64,000 nucleotides of DNA, taken from positions 1-64,000 of the forward strand of contig NMRB01000124.1 of NCBI GenBank assembly GCA_002633025.1. Direction: 5' to 3'. The notes beneath the pieces are model-generated. The model saw only the letters and a list, made by a program, of their open reading frames with translations, did no database searches and was not told the origin of the DNA. Positions 1 through 12,953 of the stretch are shown one piece after another (the stretch's first letter is position 1; every line of letters begins with the position of its first letter). The DNA is from Notospermus geniculatus. Its lineage: Eukaryota > Nemertea > Pilidiophora > Heteronemertea > Lineidae. A program made the translations under genes and the position numbers.

Positions 1-3000
1 GGGGGGGGAGCGTTCCACTCCCCCTAAATCCACCACAGTTTGTAACACCTTTTAGGAAGACATATCATACCCACGGGCATTTTACAGGATGGTCCAATGA
101 TGTTCCCCGTACGATTATTTCTGAACATCTCGCTCAGGTAAGACAAAGCGAGTCAACATGCACCTAAAGTGAAAAAGAAGTACTATCAAAAGAGCAGTTC
201 GAAATTTGGACGACCGAAGCAGCTGCTTTGGAGATTTGTTTATGGAAATGTACTACATGTACTGTATATAATGTCATCATGTGCGCTTTTTATGCTTCAT
301 TATAAAGTGTATACATAATCCGTAAGATTCGGTAAAGTACACACTCTAACACCAATCTTGTCATATCATGTTAATATCAATGTCTTTTTTCTATTCTTCT
401 GCTTTCTATAGCTTTCTCCCTTCCGATAAAATGTATGTATCAATATCACAATAACCCAGCGTTTACTAATCATGTGCTAAAGAAAGTATTATTTTTATAC
501 GTTTCTTATGACAGTCTCATATTGAGATACATCGTTCTCTTTTATTATACTCGTATCATTTTCGACCGATATGTCATAAAAGGAAAATGAAGACGACAGT
601 GTACAGGTAACTGGACTAGGTGAGGTCTCCATGATTAATTGGTTGTGAGGAATCTGTGGCTTTTTTGCATCCTTGTAACTTACTGTATAAAAAAGGCAAA
701 GGATATCGATATCAAACTGAACTGCAGTAGTAGGCCACCTGTAACTTTGGTGCAGCTCCAGTTCGTGGTCCAAGAACAATTAAAAATAATCAACCTTAGA
801 TGGAGTTCTTTATATCGTTTCCCCTACCTCTGTATGTATATGTATATTGATGAAAGTTGGTTCTCTCCTGCGGCATTACTCCGATCTATACCTTCATTGG
901 TGCGGCTGTTCAAAAGTTCACATTATTCATCCCACATCGGATTAAAAGGGTAGATTCTAAAATCTGTCAGTTTAGGTAGCCAAACCCACGCTTCCGCCAC
1001 TGCCTCCGACAAATCTCACCTAAACTGACTTATTGACACATCTATGTTCAAGGCTTCTGCCAACCATATCTTCCTAATTGTCCTTCTTTTGAGGTGACAA
1101 GCCTGTGATCGTATCTGTGCATGCTAATAGGCTTGTGTGGTACAATCAACAGGTGGGTGAACATAAAAGAACGCAGACCAAAGAATGGTAATATCCTTAG
1201 CAACGGGGATGTGGTTTTTTTAATCCTGTTTAGGGCTTAAGCCTTTGGTGTGATGCAGTCCAATCAACTCCAAGGCGGTCGTTCGTGAACGAACCTTGGT
1301 GATAACAGTACTGCCACGGATCTCATGCTGTGTTCACACTTTTTGAAACTGTATTCAATTTGCATTAAAACCTTAATACGTGATATAAGGTGCCACATTG
1401 ACCCCTCTTAACACGCAATGAAACCCTGTGTGTTGCAATCGCATTGAGGGCAGTTTGAGAGGATCTGCATGCGAGTTTACTGAAGCGTATCTGAAATAAA
1501 CATACGTAATCTAGGAGGGTGTGAACGTTACATCGGTCTGAAGAGACTAACTTTGAAATAAAGGTCCCATTCCTGTTGCTGGGGTGCCTGATACATCACA
1601 GTAGATACACAATATTAACTGATAGAGACAAAGTTGGGAAAAATTCGACTAACTTCATTTTCCTCTTGCATACGAAGTCGTGTATCTACCTACGTTTAGT
1701 CGACCATTGCATTGTTTCTCCTGAAGAATACTTCTCCTCAATGTGGATCATGATAACGGTAAATTCTTTATAAATTCCTCTGGAAATTAAACCAATCAAA
1801 CCGATCTAACAGGATAACGTACAGTATGGCTCCAGGTAACCATGCACCGTAGGCTTATCCAGGCATCCCCGATGGCGAGAAAAATCAGATGCTTTGAGGG
1901 CAATATCGAACATCCACTTAAATCAAATCTGACATTTTTAGTACCGGTATCATGTTTTTTCAGACGGCTATGTTCCACCGAAAAAAAAGAAAGTTACGAT
2001 TTACCATTCACAGGGTTTTGTGATAGGTTTCGTCAATAGAAGATTTTCTTCCCCAAAAGAACCCAAAACGATATCTTTTCAAGAGGGACGATGTTCGTAT
2101 GTTGTGTGAACCTTAAAATGTCATAATTAGAAAGTTAGAGAGAAAGAAACACATCCTGGTGGACTATGTATATTTCAAGGGAAAACATGTGCTCTGCATA
2201 CATGTAGTTGTACAGTCGTGGGTCTGATATTTCAGTATGTAAGTATACTCAGTACACGTACACGATTCTGGTTGTGATTGTTCTGTATTATTAAATTATA
2301 TAATGTAACAGTGACATCATTGATACATTTAAGAGGCTGATTCTTTTATATTACTCATGATCAGGTCAATAAAGAATTGATACATGTTATGGTATGGTAT
2401 TTTTTTCTTTTTTCTCCGTACACCCCGTCCCACTCAGTGCCTTGTTGTTGCCGCCTGCCGTACACGTCTACACCCACAGAGGACTTCCGGTATAACTTTG
2501 TCTATAAGATACCTAGTACATAAACTGCATCCTTGTCCTATTCAACCGAACTTGTCAGCAGTTCACTCACTGAAACCACTTTTTTCGTATGAGACCCAAG
2601 GAATGTCGGTGTGGCTTCGCGATAACCTCATACCTTGAAAAAACTCTATTAAGTATCAACAGAGATGTATCATATATGCCAGAAAAAGAATCATTCCTAC
2701 ATCCGCCGCTGATATAGGAATCTAGGGTGTGGAATTTACTGATCGATCCTAAAGAATGTTGAATGGAAGCAATCATCCGGTGGGAAGCATACCTGGATGT
2801 TCCCGTTGGTAAAATAAACATTCCTGATTTAAATGATGGTGCATTATGGCCCGGGTTGGTTCCAGCAAGTGGCAGGTGAACCTTGAAAGCTGCTGTGAGT
2901 GAGGGCTGGAAAGAATGCAATTAAACACCTCAAGGTTCCGTTGGTCTAAAACACAGGATGTTTTGATTAGTTCAAAAGCCAATAATACCTTGATTCTTGT

Positions 3001-3119
3001 TTCAATTAAGCCTAGTGAACGCCTTAATCTCTCAGGGAGTCTTTTCTCAGCGTGTGACAAAGTTTAGATTTTTTACCGTTGGTTGGTAAGTGAGCCATCT
3101 CTTTCATTCAAGACAGTAA

Positions 3120-3427
3120 AGGTGCTCTAGTTCGAATTGTAAACATTACGGTTTGTTTATTTACGTGGTTGATTATAATAGTTATTTTTCCTCAGAGAGG
3201 TGGCAGCACCGTGTATACCAAAACATTAATGTTATCTATTTTTATATCTACATTATGTATCTTGATAAATATTCTTGTAACTGAAATATATTTATGATTT
3301 TACGCTCAAAAACAAACAAAAAGTTGTGAAAGGCGAGATTTAATTCGATTTGTTATCTGATTTGTTAGTACCAGAAGTTGACAATAGGTGACACACCGTA
3401 ATGTTTACAATTCGAACTAGAGCACCT
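3120..3427. mobile_element. PIF/Harbinger-like MITE with TAA target duplication
   Basis: The element is 308 bp with terminal inverted repeats of about 33 bp that match perfectly. They begin AGGTGCTCTAGTTCGAATTG on the left, and the right end is the reverse complement. It is flanked by TAA at 3117-3119 and TAA at 3428-3430. A 3-bp TWA target duplication is the hallmark of the PIF/Harbinger superfamily. The interior is AT-rich and has no coding frame, so this is a non-autonomous copy. The identical termini suggest a fairly recent insertion. Confidence 0.8.
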
Positions 3428-3589
3428 TAAAGATGGGCTTCATCGACAATAATGCTATCTCTATCTCACCGGATCCCACCAAGGAGGAGGATTGATCATA
3501 GCCTCCACATGTAGGCTACTTGGCATGCTGAACGACGACACATACGAAGCCCTAGGGCCTAAATTTGCTTGCAACAGTTCATAACTTGT

Positions 3590-3665
3590 TTGGAAAATGT
3601 TTTAGAAGTGTTGCAGAAGAATGTCATGAGAATTCTTCTGCAACATTTCTAAAACATATTCAAAA
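3590..3665. repeat. Hairpin repeat
   Basis: Two arms read roughly TTTAGAAGTGTTGCAGAAGAA and its reverse complement, around a short centre near 3633. Neighbouring sequence to 3775 repeats diverged versions of the same TTGCAACA and TTTAGAAATGTT words. It looks like a degraded foldback repeat. Confidence 0.5.
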
Positions 3666-5292
3666 GATGTTTTGAATTGTTGCAAGTCCTGTCCACACTG
3701 TGCAACAATCTCCAAACAAAGTTGTTGCAGATTTGCTGCAACTCAATCTTTTTAGAAATGTTTGGGAAATGTTGATGGTGAAGACAGGCCTTCACCGGTT
3801 GCGTACGTAGTTACACAACAAGTTGGCTGTCCAGCAAATACGAGGGCCAAAGATGCAGGACGTGAGAAATCCACGTATACATGTATTTGGCTTGGTTAAA
3901 CCTAACTTGATTAGCCACAGCTCCAATTCTCACCCCTGCCAGCCGCGAGGCCACATCACCAACCTTCCGATCTCGAGGATAAAAAATCGCCAAATAGCCA
4001 ATTACTTCAACATGCAGTCGCTTGTGTAAAGACCTCGATACAATCAAAAAGGCAAACTACTCCCTTCATAATAGACCGTAAGAACGTCAGTCACGTGATG
4101 AATCAACGGTCAATAAATGACTGGTCTCTTCACTGTCATTAACCTGATGGGTCATGCAATGAAGCCCGACCACGGGACATTACCCTTCTTCTTTGTACTA
4201 AGGGGCACTCAAATTCTCCAGTAAGTCAAGCATGAATCTCATCTCATTGGCATTTTAGACTAATCTCTGGACTTCAGTGAGCTACTAAGGAGAATGTACA
4301 TTGTAGGCTATGTGAATTTATGTAATATACTATGTCCTGCCTGACGCAGAAACCAGTGAAGTTTGAATGTCGATTGAAACAGAACATCGCAACCAGCGAC
4401 ATCTGAACAGAACATAGATAACCGGACATACTACGACGTAGTCTCTTTGAACTGTAAGAGGAACGTTCATTTCAACAAAAATCTCTTTGTTCATATCCAT
4501 CTGTGGGCATCAATTTAGTGCTGAAATGAATTTCTTTAATTGGGAGGAGTTATTCCGAAATACCTTTCTATTCTGTTCCATTCCACATTCGAAGGACGCC
4601 AATGCCCATATACAAGAGGTATTCTGCATGAAATCCATGGTGAGGCCTATTAGAAATGGACGCATCGCCTGAATTTTTCAAATCAAATCAAAATGTATTT
4701 CCCTACTATCCTGAGTAAAGACAACGTGGTAAAAAGGCTAGCATGTATACATAAAAATAAGACAATTTTACATGTAGGCCTATCACTTTTTCGTCCCATG
4801 GAGGTATATCTTTACATGTATTATACCTCCATTGTCGTCCAAAGAGCAATTTCTGACCGAGGCCTACTGGCCTACACTCGAAGAAGTTCTGAAAGAGCAA
4901 TAGATACATGTAGGACGAGAAGTTCTCAATGCCAGGTGTATGGTATATATGTGCCAAGGAATGGTTTGAATTTATCAATCACGGTTCAATAATCTTCAAA
5001 AGCAGTTGGCAATTAATATCATGCATTATATTGTTCAGGTCGCTGTTAGCCCCACACACTGCGTAGCCAATAGGCCTTGCTATATGGACATGCATGTATA
5101 TACACAAATCACTTGCATAACCTTCTGTCAACACGTACATACCAAACTAGTTAACCGAGACATGGCTGAGTGGAAGTGAGCTGATTATCGAAGAATCGAT
5201 ATTGTTTCCATAGTTCAGAAAACCGAGGCAACTAGCGTTTTTCGCACAGGACATTCATTTTTCTCTCCAGCTCCGTGCATTACCGAACCGAA

Positions 5293-7583
5293 ATGAGCGT
5301 TCAGCCCGTGGAAATGCAACCAGGTAGGGTAAAAAGCAGTTCGCATTTGAAGTCAAAATACCACCTATTAGTTTGTAAACAGTTATGAAACAAACGCCGA
5401 GTAGCTTATAGATTTTCACTTCAACGTCCAGTTTTTTTTACAAAATTAGAAGTTAACGCTTCTTTGGGGTCATCGTGGACCAGAGTTGTTGATACACCCA
5501 CACACAACAGCGTATGGTCTGGCCAAAAATGACCTCACCCCACAACTACATGTACGAAACACCAGGGTTAATAGAGTTCTAACGGAGTTCCCTCTTTCAG
5601 GATATTGTAGTGAGTTTTTTACAAAATTAGATACTGGACAACAGCTATCGTAAACGACCACGGTTAGTTTTCATGATTCTAGGCATTTCTAGTCTAATGC
5701 AAAAAAAATGTTTCTCTCCACTTTTTATTTTAGGCCCTACGGCCAAACATAACAGTCCAGCTGGAGCACCACCGCCGGGTCTTGAGTACCTTGCCCAGAT
5801 CGACCAGGTTCTTATCCACCAGCAAGTCGAACTCCTCGAAGGTAGGCTACAACAGATTTGTGCGAAGAGTGACTAACGGGTGATGGTTTACCATTCCGGA
5901 TTGGTTTTCTACCATTCAGGCCCCACTTGACAGAATCTAAGTCCCCTGAAATCAAAGTCCCATTTTCTTGCTCAACGAGGGATTAGAATGTGGGTTAGAA
6001 ACGATGACCATTCGAATACATGTATATTAACCATAAAATAGCAGACTATTGTAACTCGTATTTGCATCCTAGGACTATAATTCCAGTTACACCAGTGTGT
6101 TTCAAAATCAGGAAATGACAGGTTGTGTGAAAAACTAATGCATGCAACTTCGATTAAAAATTCAATGATTTCATCCATGGATGGAGCTACCATAAAAGCT
6201 CATGATACATGTATGCGTGATGTACGTATGACCATGCAATGCAACTACATGTACGTCTGAATCGATCGAGGCATGAGCTAAATGGTGTACGAATTTACCG
6301 TATTGGGAAGAAAAACGAATGAGATAAGCCTAGTCAAACCGTCAAAGATTGTGCGTAACAAACGAAAACAAACAAACAAACAAACCCAAATATTGACTCA
6401 TGGCGTTTGCTGAAGTCAAAGCAATATTGTGGTTGATAGCTGTTATTTTCTTAAAATATGAGGCGAGTTAGAACTTGGGATGTTTGAAATATAGATAGTA
6501 AACATAATCCATTGAGCAGATAAAATCATGCATTAATCTACTCGTTATACGTCACCGCCTTCGAGTCATATACCAAATACATGTACATGTACATACATGT
6601 AGTATGAATTATCAAAATATTTTTGCTTTTGATCACCTGTCGCCCTTGGCAACCACTCTCGGACGATCAAGAGAATTAACATTGGTTTCGACCAACCATG
6701 TTGCATGTCCAGTAAAATGATGGAGTCAATGACCTGCCGTTGTCTATTACGTCATGATGTGTTACATGTATCTGTCTCTCCATTTCAGTTTTGACTGGAT
6801 TCCATTGTAATAACAAATATGTCATCAAAAATTCTATGGGACAGCAGGTCTACTTCGCTGCAGAAGGTATTTTTCTTTGACATTTTAATCAGTAAGAAGA
6901 TAGGCCTAAACAGTCTATAGCAGGTCTATTTTTATTTTGGGGAATCGTCATAAAATCCCGGAAATTCTCGCGACTGATAAATCGTCGGAAATCACCGGAG
7001 GGGTGTAATTCTATTTTCTTTTTCAGACTCTGAAGTCTGCATGCGGTTGTGTTGCGGAAGCCAACGAGGTTTTAAAATCGACATAGTCGACAACACTGGC
7101 AGGGTACGAATGCGAATCTTATAATTAAAATGTCCTTTACATCTGAGCCCTGCCGGTGTAACGGTACATAGTGTCCCCTTGTAAAAAGTGTCCACTTCTA
7201 TTGTTGAATGACGGAATAAGCGGCATGACTATAGAAAACCAATCCCCAGAGATTAGAATGTAACAAAAGGATCTTTTGTTCCTGGGACAGTTTTTCCTGG
7301 GGACATTCTTTCCCTTTACACCGGCATTGGCCTTTGCCATTTATAGGCTACTGGAAGCGACGTGAAAAAAAGCATTGCTCGTCGTTTACTGTACAGACTT
7401 TGATAATTGTAATGATCTCCCGGTTTTCATATCCGGGACCTTTTTATAGGCTGTTGCTCGATTCACGCGTGAGTTCAAATGCTGCTACGGATGCTGTTGG
7501 TGCGCAACGAAGACAGGCCCATGTGCAATGGAGGTAGTGGTCGAGGCTCCCATCGGCCAAACGGTCGGATACGTCAGAATGGG
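5293..7583 (+). CDS. PLSCR: Phospholipid scramblase family protein, 3' end missing
   Basis: Five exons join in phase: 5293-5323, 5734-5841, 6789-6866, 7027-7103 and 7450-7583, giving 142 complete codons. The product starts MSVQPVEMQPG with a Pro-rich leader. Next come the family signature PPPGLEYLAQIDQVLIHQQ, then VLTGFHCNNKYVIKNSMGQQ, VYFAAED, CMRLCCGSQRGFKIDIVDNT and the Cys cluster FKCCYGCCWC. Each block aligns with vertebrate PLSCR1-type proteins, in which the Cys cluster is palmitoylated. These proteins move phospholipids between membrane leaflets in response to calcium. The last visible donor (GG|GTAAGT) lies 11 bases before the N at 7595. Beyond the N the sequence belongs to an SLCO gene, so the C-terminal 90 or more residues, including the calcium site and membrane helix, are absent. 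The start ATG is the first in exon 1 and follows a plausible leader. Family assignment is firm; which scramblase paralogue is not. Confidence 0.92.
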
Positions 7584-7594
7584 GTAAGTTTGAA

Positions 7595-7595
7595 N
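7595..7595. other. Single N marking a likely contig join (scramblase to SLCO)
   Basis: The ambiguous base separates a scramblase splice donor and 11 bases of intron on the left from the middle of an SLCO exon on the right. The SLCO reading frame begins immediately after it ([10 protein letters not shown], from 7597). Both genes lose sequence here, which fits a gap or misjoin better than a single miscalled base. Confidence 0.75.
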
Positions 7596-10500
7596 ACAGC
7601 TGACAACGATGGAAAAATATTTCGGGATGACCAGCCAGCGCTCAGGCACTATCGCCAGCGCCAGCGAAATCGGGTTCCTAGTGTCAGTCGTCATTGTCGG
7701 CCATTTCCTAAACTCTTCACATCGCCCTCGGGCGTTGGCTTTCTGTGCCTTCATCAAAGCAATCTCGACAATTCTTATGGCTTCACCTTTTTTCATATAC
7801 GGGAGTCCGCAGAAGTCATCGGCAGCCGGTATAATAACAATCGATGAGAATAGTAACATGCTCTGCCAAAGAAACCAAAGTCCCTCATCAAGTTGTGAAA
7901 ATTCATCATCAAGTGTCGAAGGAGTTGGCCACGAAGATATGGCATTTGCAATATTAATGTTTGCTTCTGTCTTGAATGGTTGTGGGGCGACGGGTCTGTG
8001 GACCATAGGAATCGCTTTCATAGACGATAATGCAGATAAGAAAGCATCAGCTCTGTACATCGGTAGGTATTGCTAAGGATATTTATTTTATGACATTTAT
8101 TCGTTTAAGCTTACACATTGTTGTTGCGTTGTACATGTATGTTCATTTGTCGTTTCATCTATTGGTCGAGGAATGATCGGGCCAAACCACCACAGATTAA
8201 TCCTGGCCAACTGACCTCTTGCGTGTCGAATGCATTATGCAACCCGGGTGTGGAACTCGGAACAAAACTCTACGTATCCTGACTCGTTCATTATTGTCTT
8301 ATAAGACGACGAGCCAGATGTGTCAACTGTGAAGACTAGATATCCGAATGCATAGTATATAGCAAGACACGTATGTCATACATGTAGGCCTACATGGTAA
8401 TCTTCGGCACTACATGTATACACATACAGTATCATACTGGGAAAACAAGAGTTTGATTTTAAATTGTGACTCTGGAAAAACGTGATTAACCAAACAACAT
8501 CGGCGACCAGCAACTGTTTTGTTCAACGACAATCTCATTCATGAAATTTTCATGTCCAATTCTGAAACCAGCTGTGGCACTTCTGTTTCATACATGTATT
8601 GTTTACTTTTAAGCGTAATCAAGTGCTGATTGAAGTAGGTTAAATTTGGTAAATGTAATCAGAAAAATACATCAATGTTCCACTGATGAAACTTCGATGC
8701 TATCGTTTTCGCAGACATATAGGGCATTGTCCATTACCAACGATCCTCGTTTTAGCTTGATTGGCCATTTTTCATTGGGAGTGAACCACTCTCTAGATTT
8801 CATCTAAAACTCAATTTGAACTTAACTACATAATGTCAAAAACTCAATTTGAACTTAACTACATAATGTCACTGTCACCCTTTATTTCTAGGAATAGTAA
8901 TGGCCCTACGATGGCTATCCCCAGTATCAGGCCTAATGCTCGGAGCTGGGGTTTCGTATATTACCTTGGATCTTGAAGGTAGGTCCTGGTTACCAGTTAT
9001 GTGAAAGGTTAAAAAATACTGAAGGATAAATGTATGTTCTTTGAACGTGGACCGTAAAAGCGGGCACGTGTATGGTCACATTAAAAATTTGCCTAAACAC
9101 AAGTTATGCAGAAATGACGCGAGGGGAAAGAATTCCCCTGTCATGTTGTCTTTGCACGGATAGTGAATGATCAGGACATCCACACACTGTATTTTTGTCG
9201 TATATTCAGATTACAGCCTGACTCCAGATCACCCATCCTGGATCGGGGCATGGTGGCTTGGCTTCCTCACTATTGGAATCGCAGAATTCGTCACATGTAT
9301 TCCTCTCCTATATTATCCGAATCAACTTCCAAGGAAAGCAGAGAGGAAGTTCTCGGTCGACGAAGCAGACAAGTTAAAATCGTCGAACCCTAAGCGGGAG
9401 ATGTCTAATCGAAGCGAAAGACAGGCATCAAGGCAGAAATTTCAGCAACTCGCCAAAGGTTAGTATATTTTAACGTTCGCCTCCCCTAAAGAACTACTAT
9501 ACTATTTGTTGCAGATGGAAATCTTTTGTTAGGCATCCCTTCTACTAGGTTATACTTTGTCAATAAATAATATGTTGATGTGTTCCGACGAAACATGTAC
9601 ATGTACATGTATGCTTACATTTTACAGATTTCTTTTTGAGTGTATGGAAATTGGTGAAGAATCCAATTTACCTAACTATACTCACAGCGAGCACGTTCGA
9701 CGCATCTGGAACGGTTTCGTACATGGCTTTTGTGCCAAAGTACTTTAGAGACACAATTCCATGCCGACACGTTTACTGCCAATTCTATAACTGGTAAGCC
9801 AAAATCAAGTTCATTCAATTTTGTGGATTTTGCGACTGACACTACGTCTAATTACAAACTTGACCCACCCAAAAAGCATTAGGCTAGTTTTTTCAGTATT
9901 TTTTTGTAAGAGTCCGAACTTCAAGGAAACTTACTGTACATTCAAGTCTGCACCACTTCAGAGATTCATCGTCAAATCTTTATTGCATGAGTAGAGCATC
10001 ATGTATTTCACTGTGCCCTATGTAATGTGATCAGATACATGTACTGTACATGTAGGCCGACATCTACTTGCTGGCGTATGTTTCAGGGAAAAAATCACCT
10101 CGTTTCACATTGCATGAGAGAACATTTCCTTTTTTGTCAGCTGGAATTGTCCTTTGCGGAGCGTTAGGAATTAACGTTGGTGGTCTCTTGACGGCAAGGC
10201 TGAAAATGAAGTTGAATGACATACTCCTCGCTATGACTGTCATTGTTACACTCGTGTTCGCAGCATTTCTGGGACTCATGTCTTTTGGCTGCTCAGAAAC
10301 TCAACTCCAAGGGTTCACAGCTACAGATTCGTGAGTATACTGTTATTTATTCAGTGTCACATTGCTTTGAAACACGAAAATGACTCTTGATCAAATATCA
10401 TATTGCGCCCAAAAGAAGTGATAACGCGCGTGATCGGAGGAATAACACAATGATCCAATGACAAACTTCTTTTCATGTGACGTTAGGAACGACACGACGT

Positions 10501-12088
10501 CACTTTCATTTACGAGCTTGTTTTGATAATTTCTTGTAGAAATTCAAATCTCTTGCTACCCACCAATGCCACGTGTTACCTCCGCTGTCAGTGCGACAAA
10601 AGCCCCTACTCACCAGTCTGTGGGTCGGACAACATTACGTATAACTCACCCTGTTATGCAGGTTGTGAATTTGGAGAAAGCCAAACTGGCGTAAGTATTG
10701 TTCTCGTACGACTGTGTGGTATAGGCTAATAATGTGAAAATACACGAAAATAATGACGAGTGATGTATTACGTGAATAAAAATATAAACACCTAAGTTGT
10801 GTTTCAATGGTATTTCATGTAGCACACATAGAAGAACATATAGAGTAGCTAGTCTTGAAATTTTTTATAAAGTTTGAAATAACAGAAAATTCATTGCACC
10901 CTCTATATAGTACACAGGTTGCACATGCATACAAGGTGACCAGGCAGCCATGGCCGGAGCGTGTCACTCAGATTGCAATATGATGGTGCCATATACGGTC
11001 CTTATGTTAGCCTGCAGTTTCTTCGTCAGTTGCACCTATATTACGTTTGTAATGGTATCTATAAGGTAAGATTTACATGTTAGGACTTAATTCCTGCGTA
11101 GAATTGCCGAACCCATTTTTGTGAGCCTAGACTTAATTTCATTTTTTTACAAACGCCGTTCACTTTTTGAGAATAGTAGTTGATTATACAGGTATATAGG
11201 GTCAATCTCCATATTTTATTAGTCCTTTCCAATTAAGTTTTTTCACACCAAACCAATCATGCATATGCTTTTATTCATCAGAAACTTTAATGCATCTGAT
11301 GTAAAAATGTTCATTTTTTCAGATGCGTGGACGAGAAAGACAAATCACTCGCACTTGCTATAATCAACGTCGCCGTAAGTCTTGGCAGTAAGTAGAGTGA
11401 CATGTAGAAAGTAACCCGGAAACACCAAAGTGTTAAAACCATGCATGTAGTATCGTGCATGTGCGTAAATAATATCAATATCAAGGTCTGATACGATGGG
11501 AGTAGTTGGTCAAGGTTATTAGTACGTACATGTACGTATAGGCTACCGGCAGATCATGGACATCCGTTGTTCGTTCATGCTTGGTCAATGGAACTCTAAA
11601 TGCATGGCTGTCGAAAGAACACAAACAAGATTGACGTACATGTACATCATTACATGTACATCTACATTGCTTTGTGTCAGATTTTATTCAATGCTCAAAG
11701 TCATTAGTAACGTTTCATCATTCCAGTCTTTCCCTGTACCGTCCTCGTCGGTACTGTTGTAGACAGCTTGTGTTTAGTGCCGGCGTCAAGCTCAGGTTGC
11801 AGCAGGAGCGCTGATTTGGGATCTTGCCTCATCTACGATAATGAGAAGATGCGATATAATCTCCACGGCATTTCATTCGGCATTCATTTTATTTGTCCCA
11901 TAACGTACTTCCTGTGCTGGTTTCTATCAAGGAATACCGTGTTTCACGGAGACGAGGGGCAGGCAGAAGCACGACGGGAAGGAGAACGACAGGAACTCAC
12001 CGAGCTACCAGAAAGAATTGAAAATAAAGAAATATTGGACAGTCCTGAAGATGAAGATCCGATCGAAGTGCCAATGACCATTGCATGA
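7596..12088 (+). CDS. SLCO: SLCO-1: organic anion transporting polypeptide, 5' end missing, one frameshift
   Basis: Nine exons are visible: 7596-8062, 8892-8978, 9210-9458, 9628-9793, 10141-10330, 10540-10690, 10911-11065, 11323-11387 and 11726-12088, with the stop at 12086-12088. OATP proteins are 12-helix plasma-membrane carriers for bile salts, steroid conjugates and other amphipathic anions. Signatures seen are [27 protein letters not shown], and the extracellular Kazal-like Cys loop ([20 protein letters not shown], then CTC and CHSDC). The C-terminal part reads [13 protein letters not shown], then [14 protein letters not shown], then an acidic cytoplasmic tail. All exon phases agree except the fourth visible exon, which is 166 nt where SLCO-2 has 165. 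One extra base near 9751-9757 moves the frame between KYFRDT and [13 protein letters not shown]. The N-terminal exon is cut by the N at 7595. The gene is a tandem paralogue of SLCO-2. Whether it is functional depends on whether the extra base is real. Confidence 0.92.
8806..8870. repeat. 32-bp tandem duplication in an SLCO-1 intron
   Basis: The unit starting AAAACTCAATTTGAACTTAA occurs twice without change, at 8806-8837 and 8839-8870. It ends about 20 bp before the splice acceptor of the second visible exon. Confidence 0.85.
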
Positions 12089-12274
12089 TCGTTCGGCAAA
12101 CTTGCTCTTAGTGACGTCAACGTCATATGCGAAGTATCCTTAGATACGTCCCAATGGTTCCCAATTCATGCCACGTGTATTCCTCAGATTGAATTTGTAA
12201 TACCGGTATGTTGCTAGTGATTCACGCCACAAACTCAATACATGTATTTCAGATCTTTTAAAAGCATTAGACCG

Positions 12275-12547
12275 ACCAGGAGCCATGTTCCCGAAGCCAT
12301 CGTTAGGTAAAGCGGGTGATCCACTGTCGCGATTTTGGCTTGAGACGCGGTTGCGTTCCCTTGCGGTTACCATATAAGGACTTTCGATTGCCATATAAGG
12401 CGATCGCAAGGGACCGCAACCCCGTCTCAAGCCCAAATCGCGACAGTGGATCACCCGCTTTAACGATGTCGTTAAAACTGGGAAAATGCATAGCGTAACG
12501 ACATCGTTAACCTTGTATACGACGGCTTCGGGAACATGGGTCCTGGT
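12275..12547. mobile_element. Nested inverted-repeat (foldback) element downstream of SLCO-1
   Basis: The outer arms begin ACCAGGAGCCATGTTCCCGA and match the reverse complement of the right end with one mismatch in 24. Inside lies a second, longer hairpin (about 12308-12464) with arms around AAGCGGGTGATCCACTGTCG. No coding frame is present. Its position 190 bp after the SLCO-1 stop puts it in or near the 3' untranslated region. Confidence 0.75.
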
Positions 12548-12808
12548 TGGCAATGGTCGATTCGGAGATGGCAAGAATACTGATTCAGAAGGAAGTAGGG
12601 ATGTGAATAGAACATTTTCAATCATGTTTTTTTCTTCTATCTGGTTGATGTAGAGGTGACTTTTTCTCTTTTTCTCATAAAGTGATGGGTGACACAATAT
12701 TTGGAAGGAGTATGGCTTTTCTTGTGCGATGAGGCTTGAAGGATTTTCGTTCATTAAACTGTTAAAAGAAGTTAAGATATTACAATTTGTCAACGCATTC
12801 TACTCATT

Positions 12809-12926
12809 GGCCCGTATTTTAGAATGTCCCTCAACGTAAAGGAGTTCCTCAAGGCCATTGTTCTCCTGCTGAGAACAATTGCCTTGAGGAACTCCTTTAC
12901 GTTGAGGAGCGTTCTAAAATATGGGC
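12809..12926. mobile_element. Hairpin MITE
   Basis: The arms begin GGCCCGTATTTTAGAA and run about 50 bp, with near-perfect complementarity around a short loop near 12868. The terminal GGCCCGTAT word recurs in other hairpins of the window. Confidence 0.75.
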
Positions 12927-12947
12927 CATTACATGTATAAATGCTGC

Positions 12948-12953
12948 AATAAA
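12948..12953 (+). promoter_or_regulatory. Possible poly(A) signal for SLCO-1
   Basis: An AATAAA hexamer lies about 860 bp after the SLCO-1 stop and beyond two hairpin elements. It is the nearest canonical signal I noticed, but there is no transcript evidence. Confidence 0.3.

Larger units (their letters stand above)
1..5292. other. Intergenic DNA upstream of the scramblase gene
   Basis: I see no coding exon that I can support here. The open frames are short, lack consistent codon character and show no paired splice signals in frame. The stretch contains a PIF/Harbinger-like MITE (3120-3427), a hairpin-rich segment around 3590-3660 and scattered TACATGTA palindromes. The last 100 bases before 5293 are probably promoter and 5' untranslated sequence of the scramblase, but I see no clear TATA box. 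Confidence 0.5.

Noticed and set aside
6361-6390. AAAC microsatellite as a CRISPR-like or satellite array
   Set aside because: It is a simple run of a few tetranucleotide units with no spacer structure.
7485-8060. 191-codon minus-strand frame spanning the N
   Set aside because: It is antisense to the last scramblase exon and an SLCO exon, both supported by homology and splice phase, and it crosses the suspected join.
9557-9748. Plus-strand frame over the fourth visible SLCO-1 exon
   Set aside because: The true frame, matching SLCO-2 and the splice phase, reads [15 protein letters not shown]; this frame is a shadow.
12140-12793. 217-codon minus-strand frame downstream of SLCO-1
   Set aside because: It is created by reading through the nested hairpin element, and the repeated residues in it come from the two arms.
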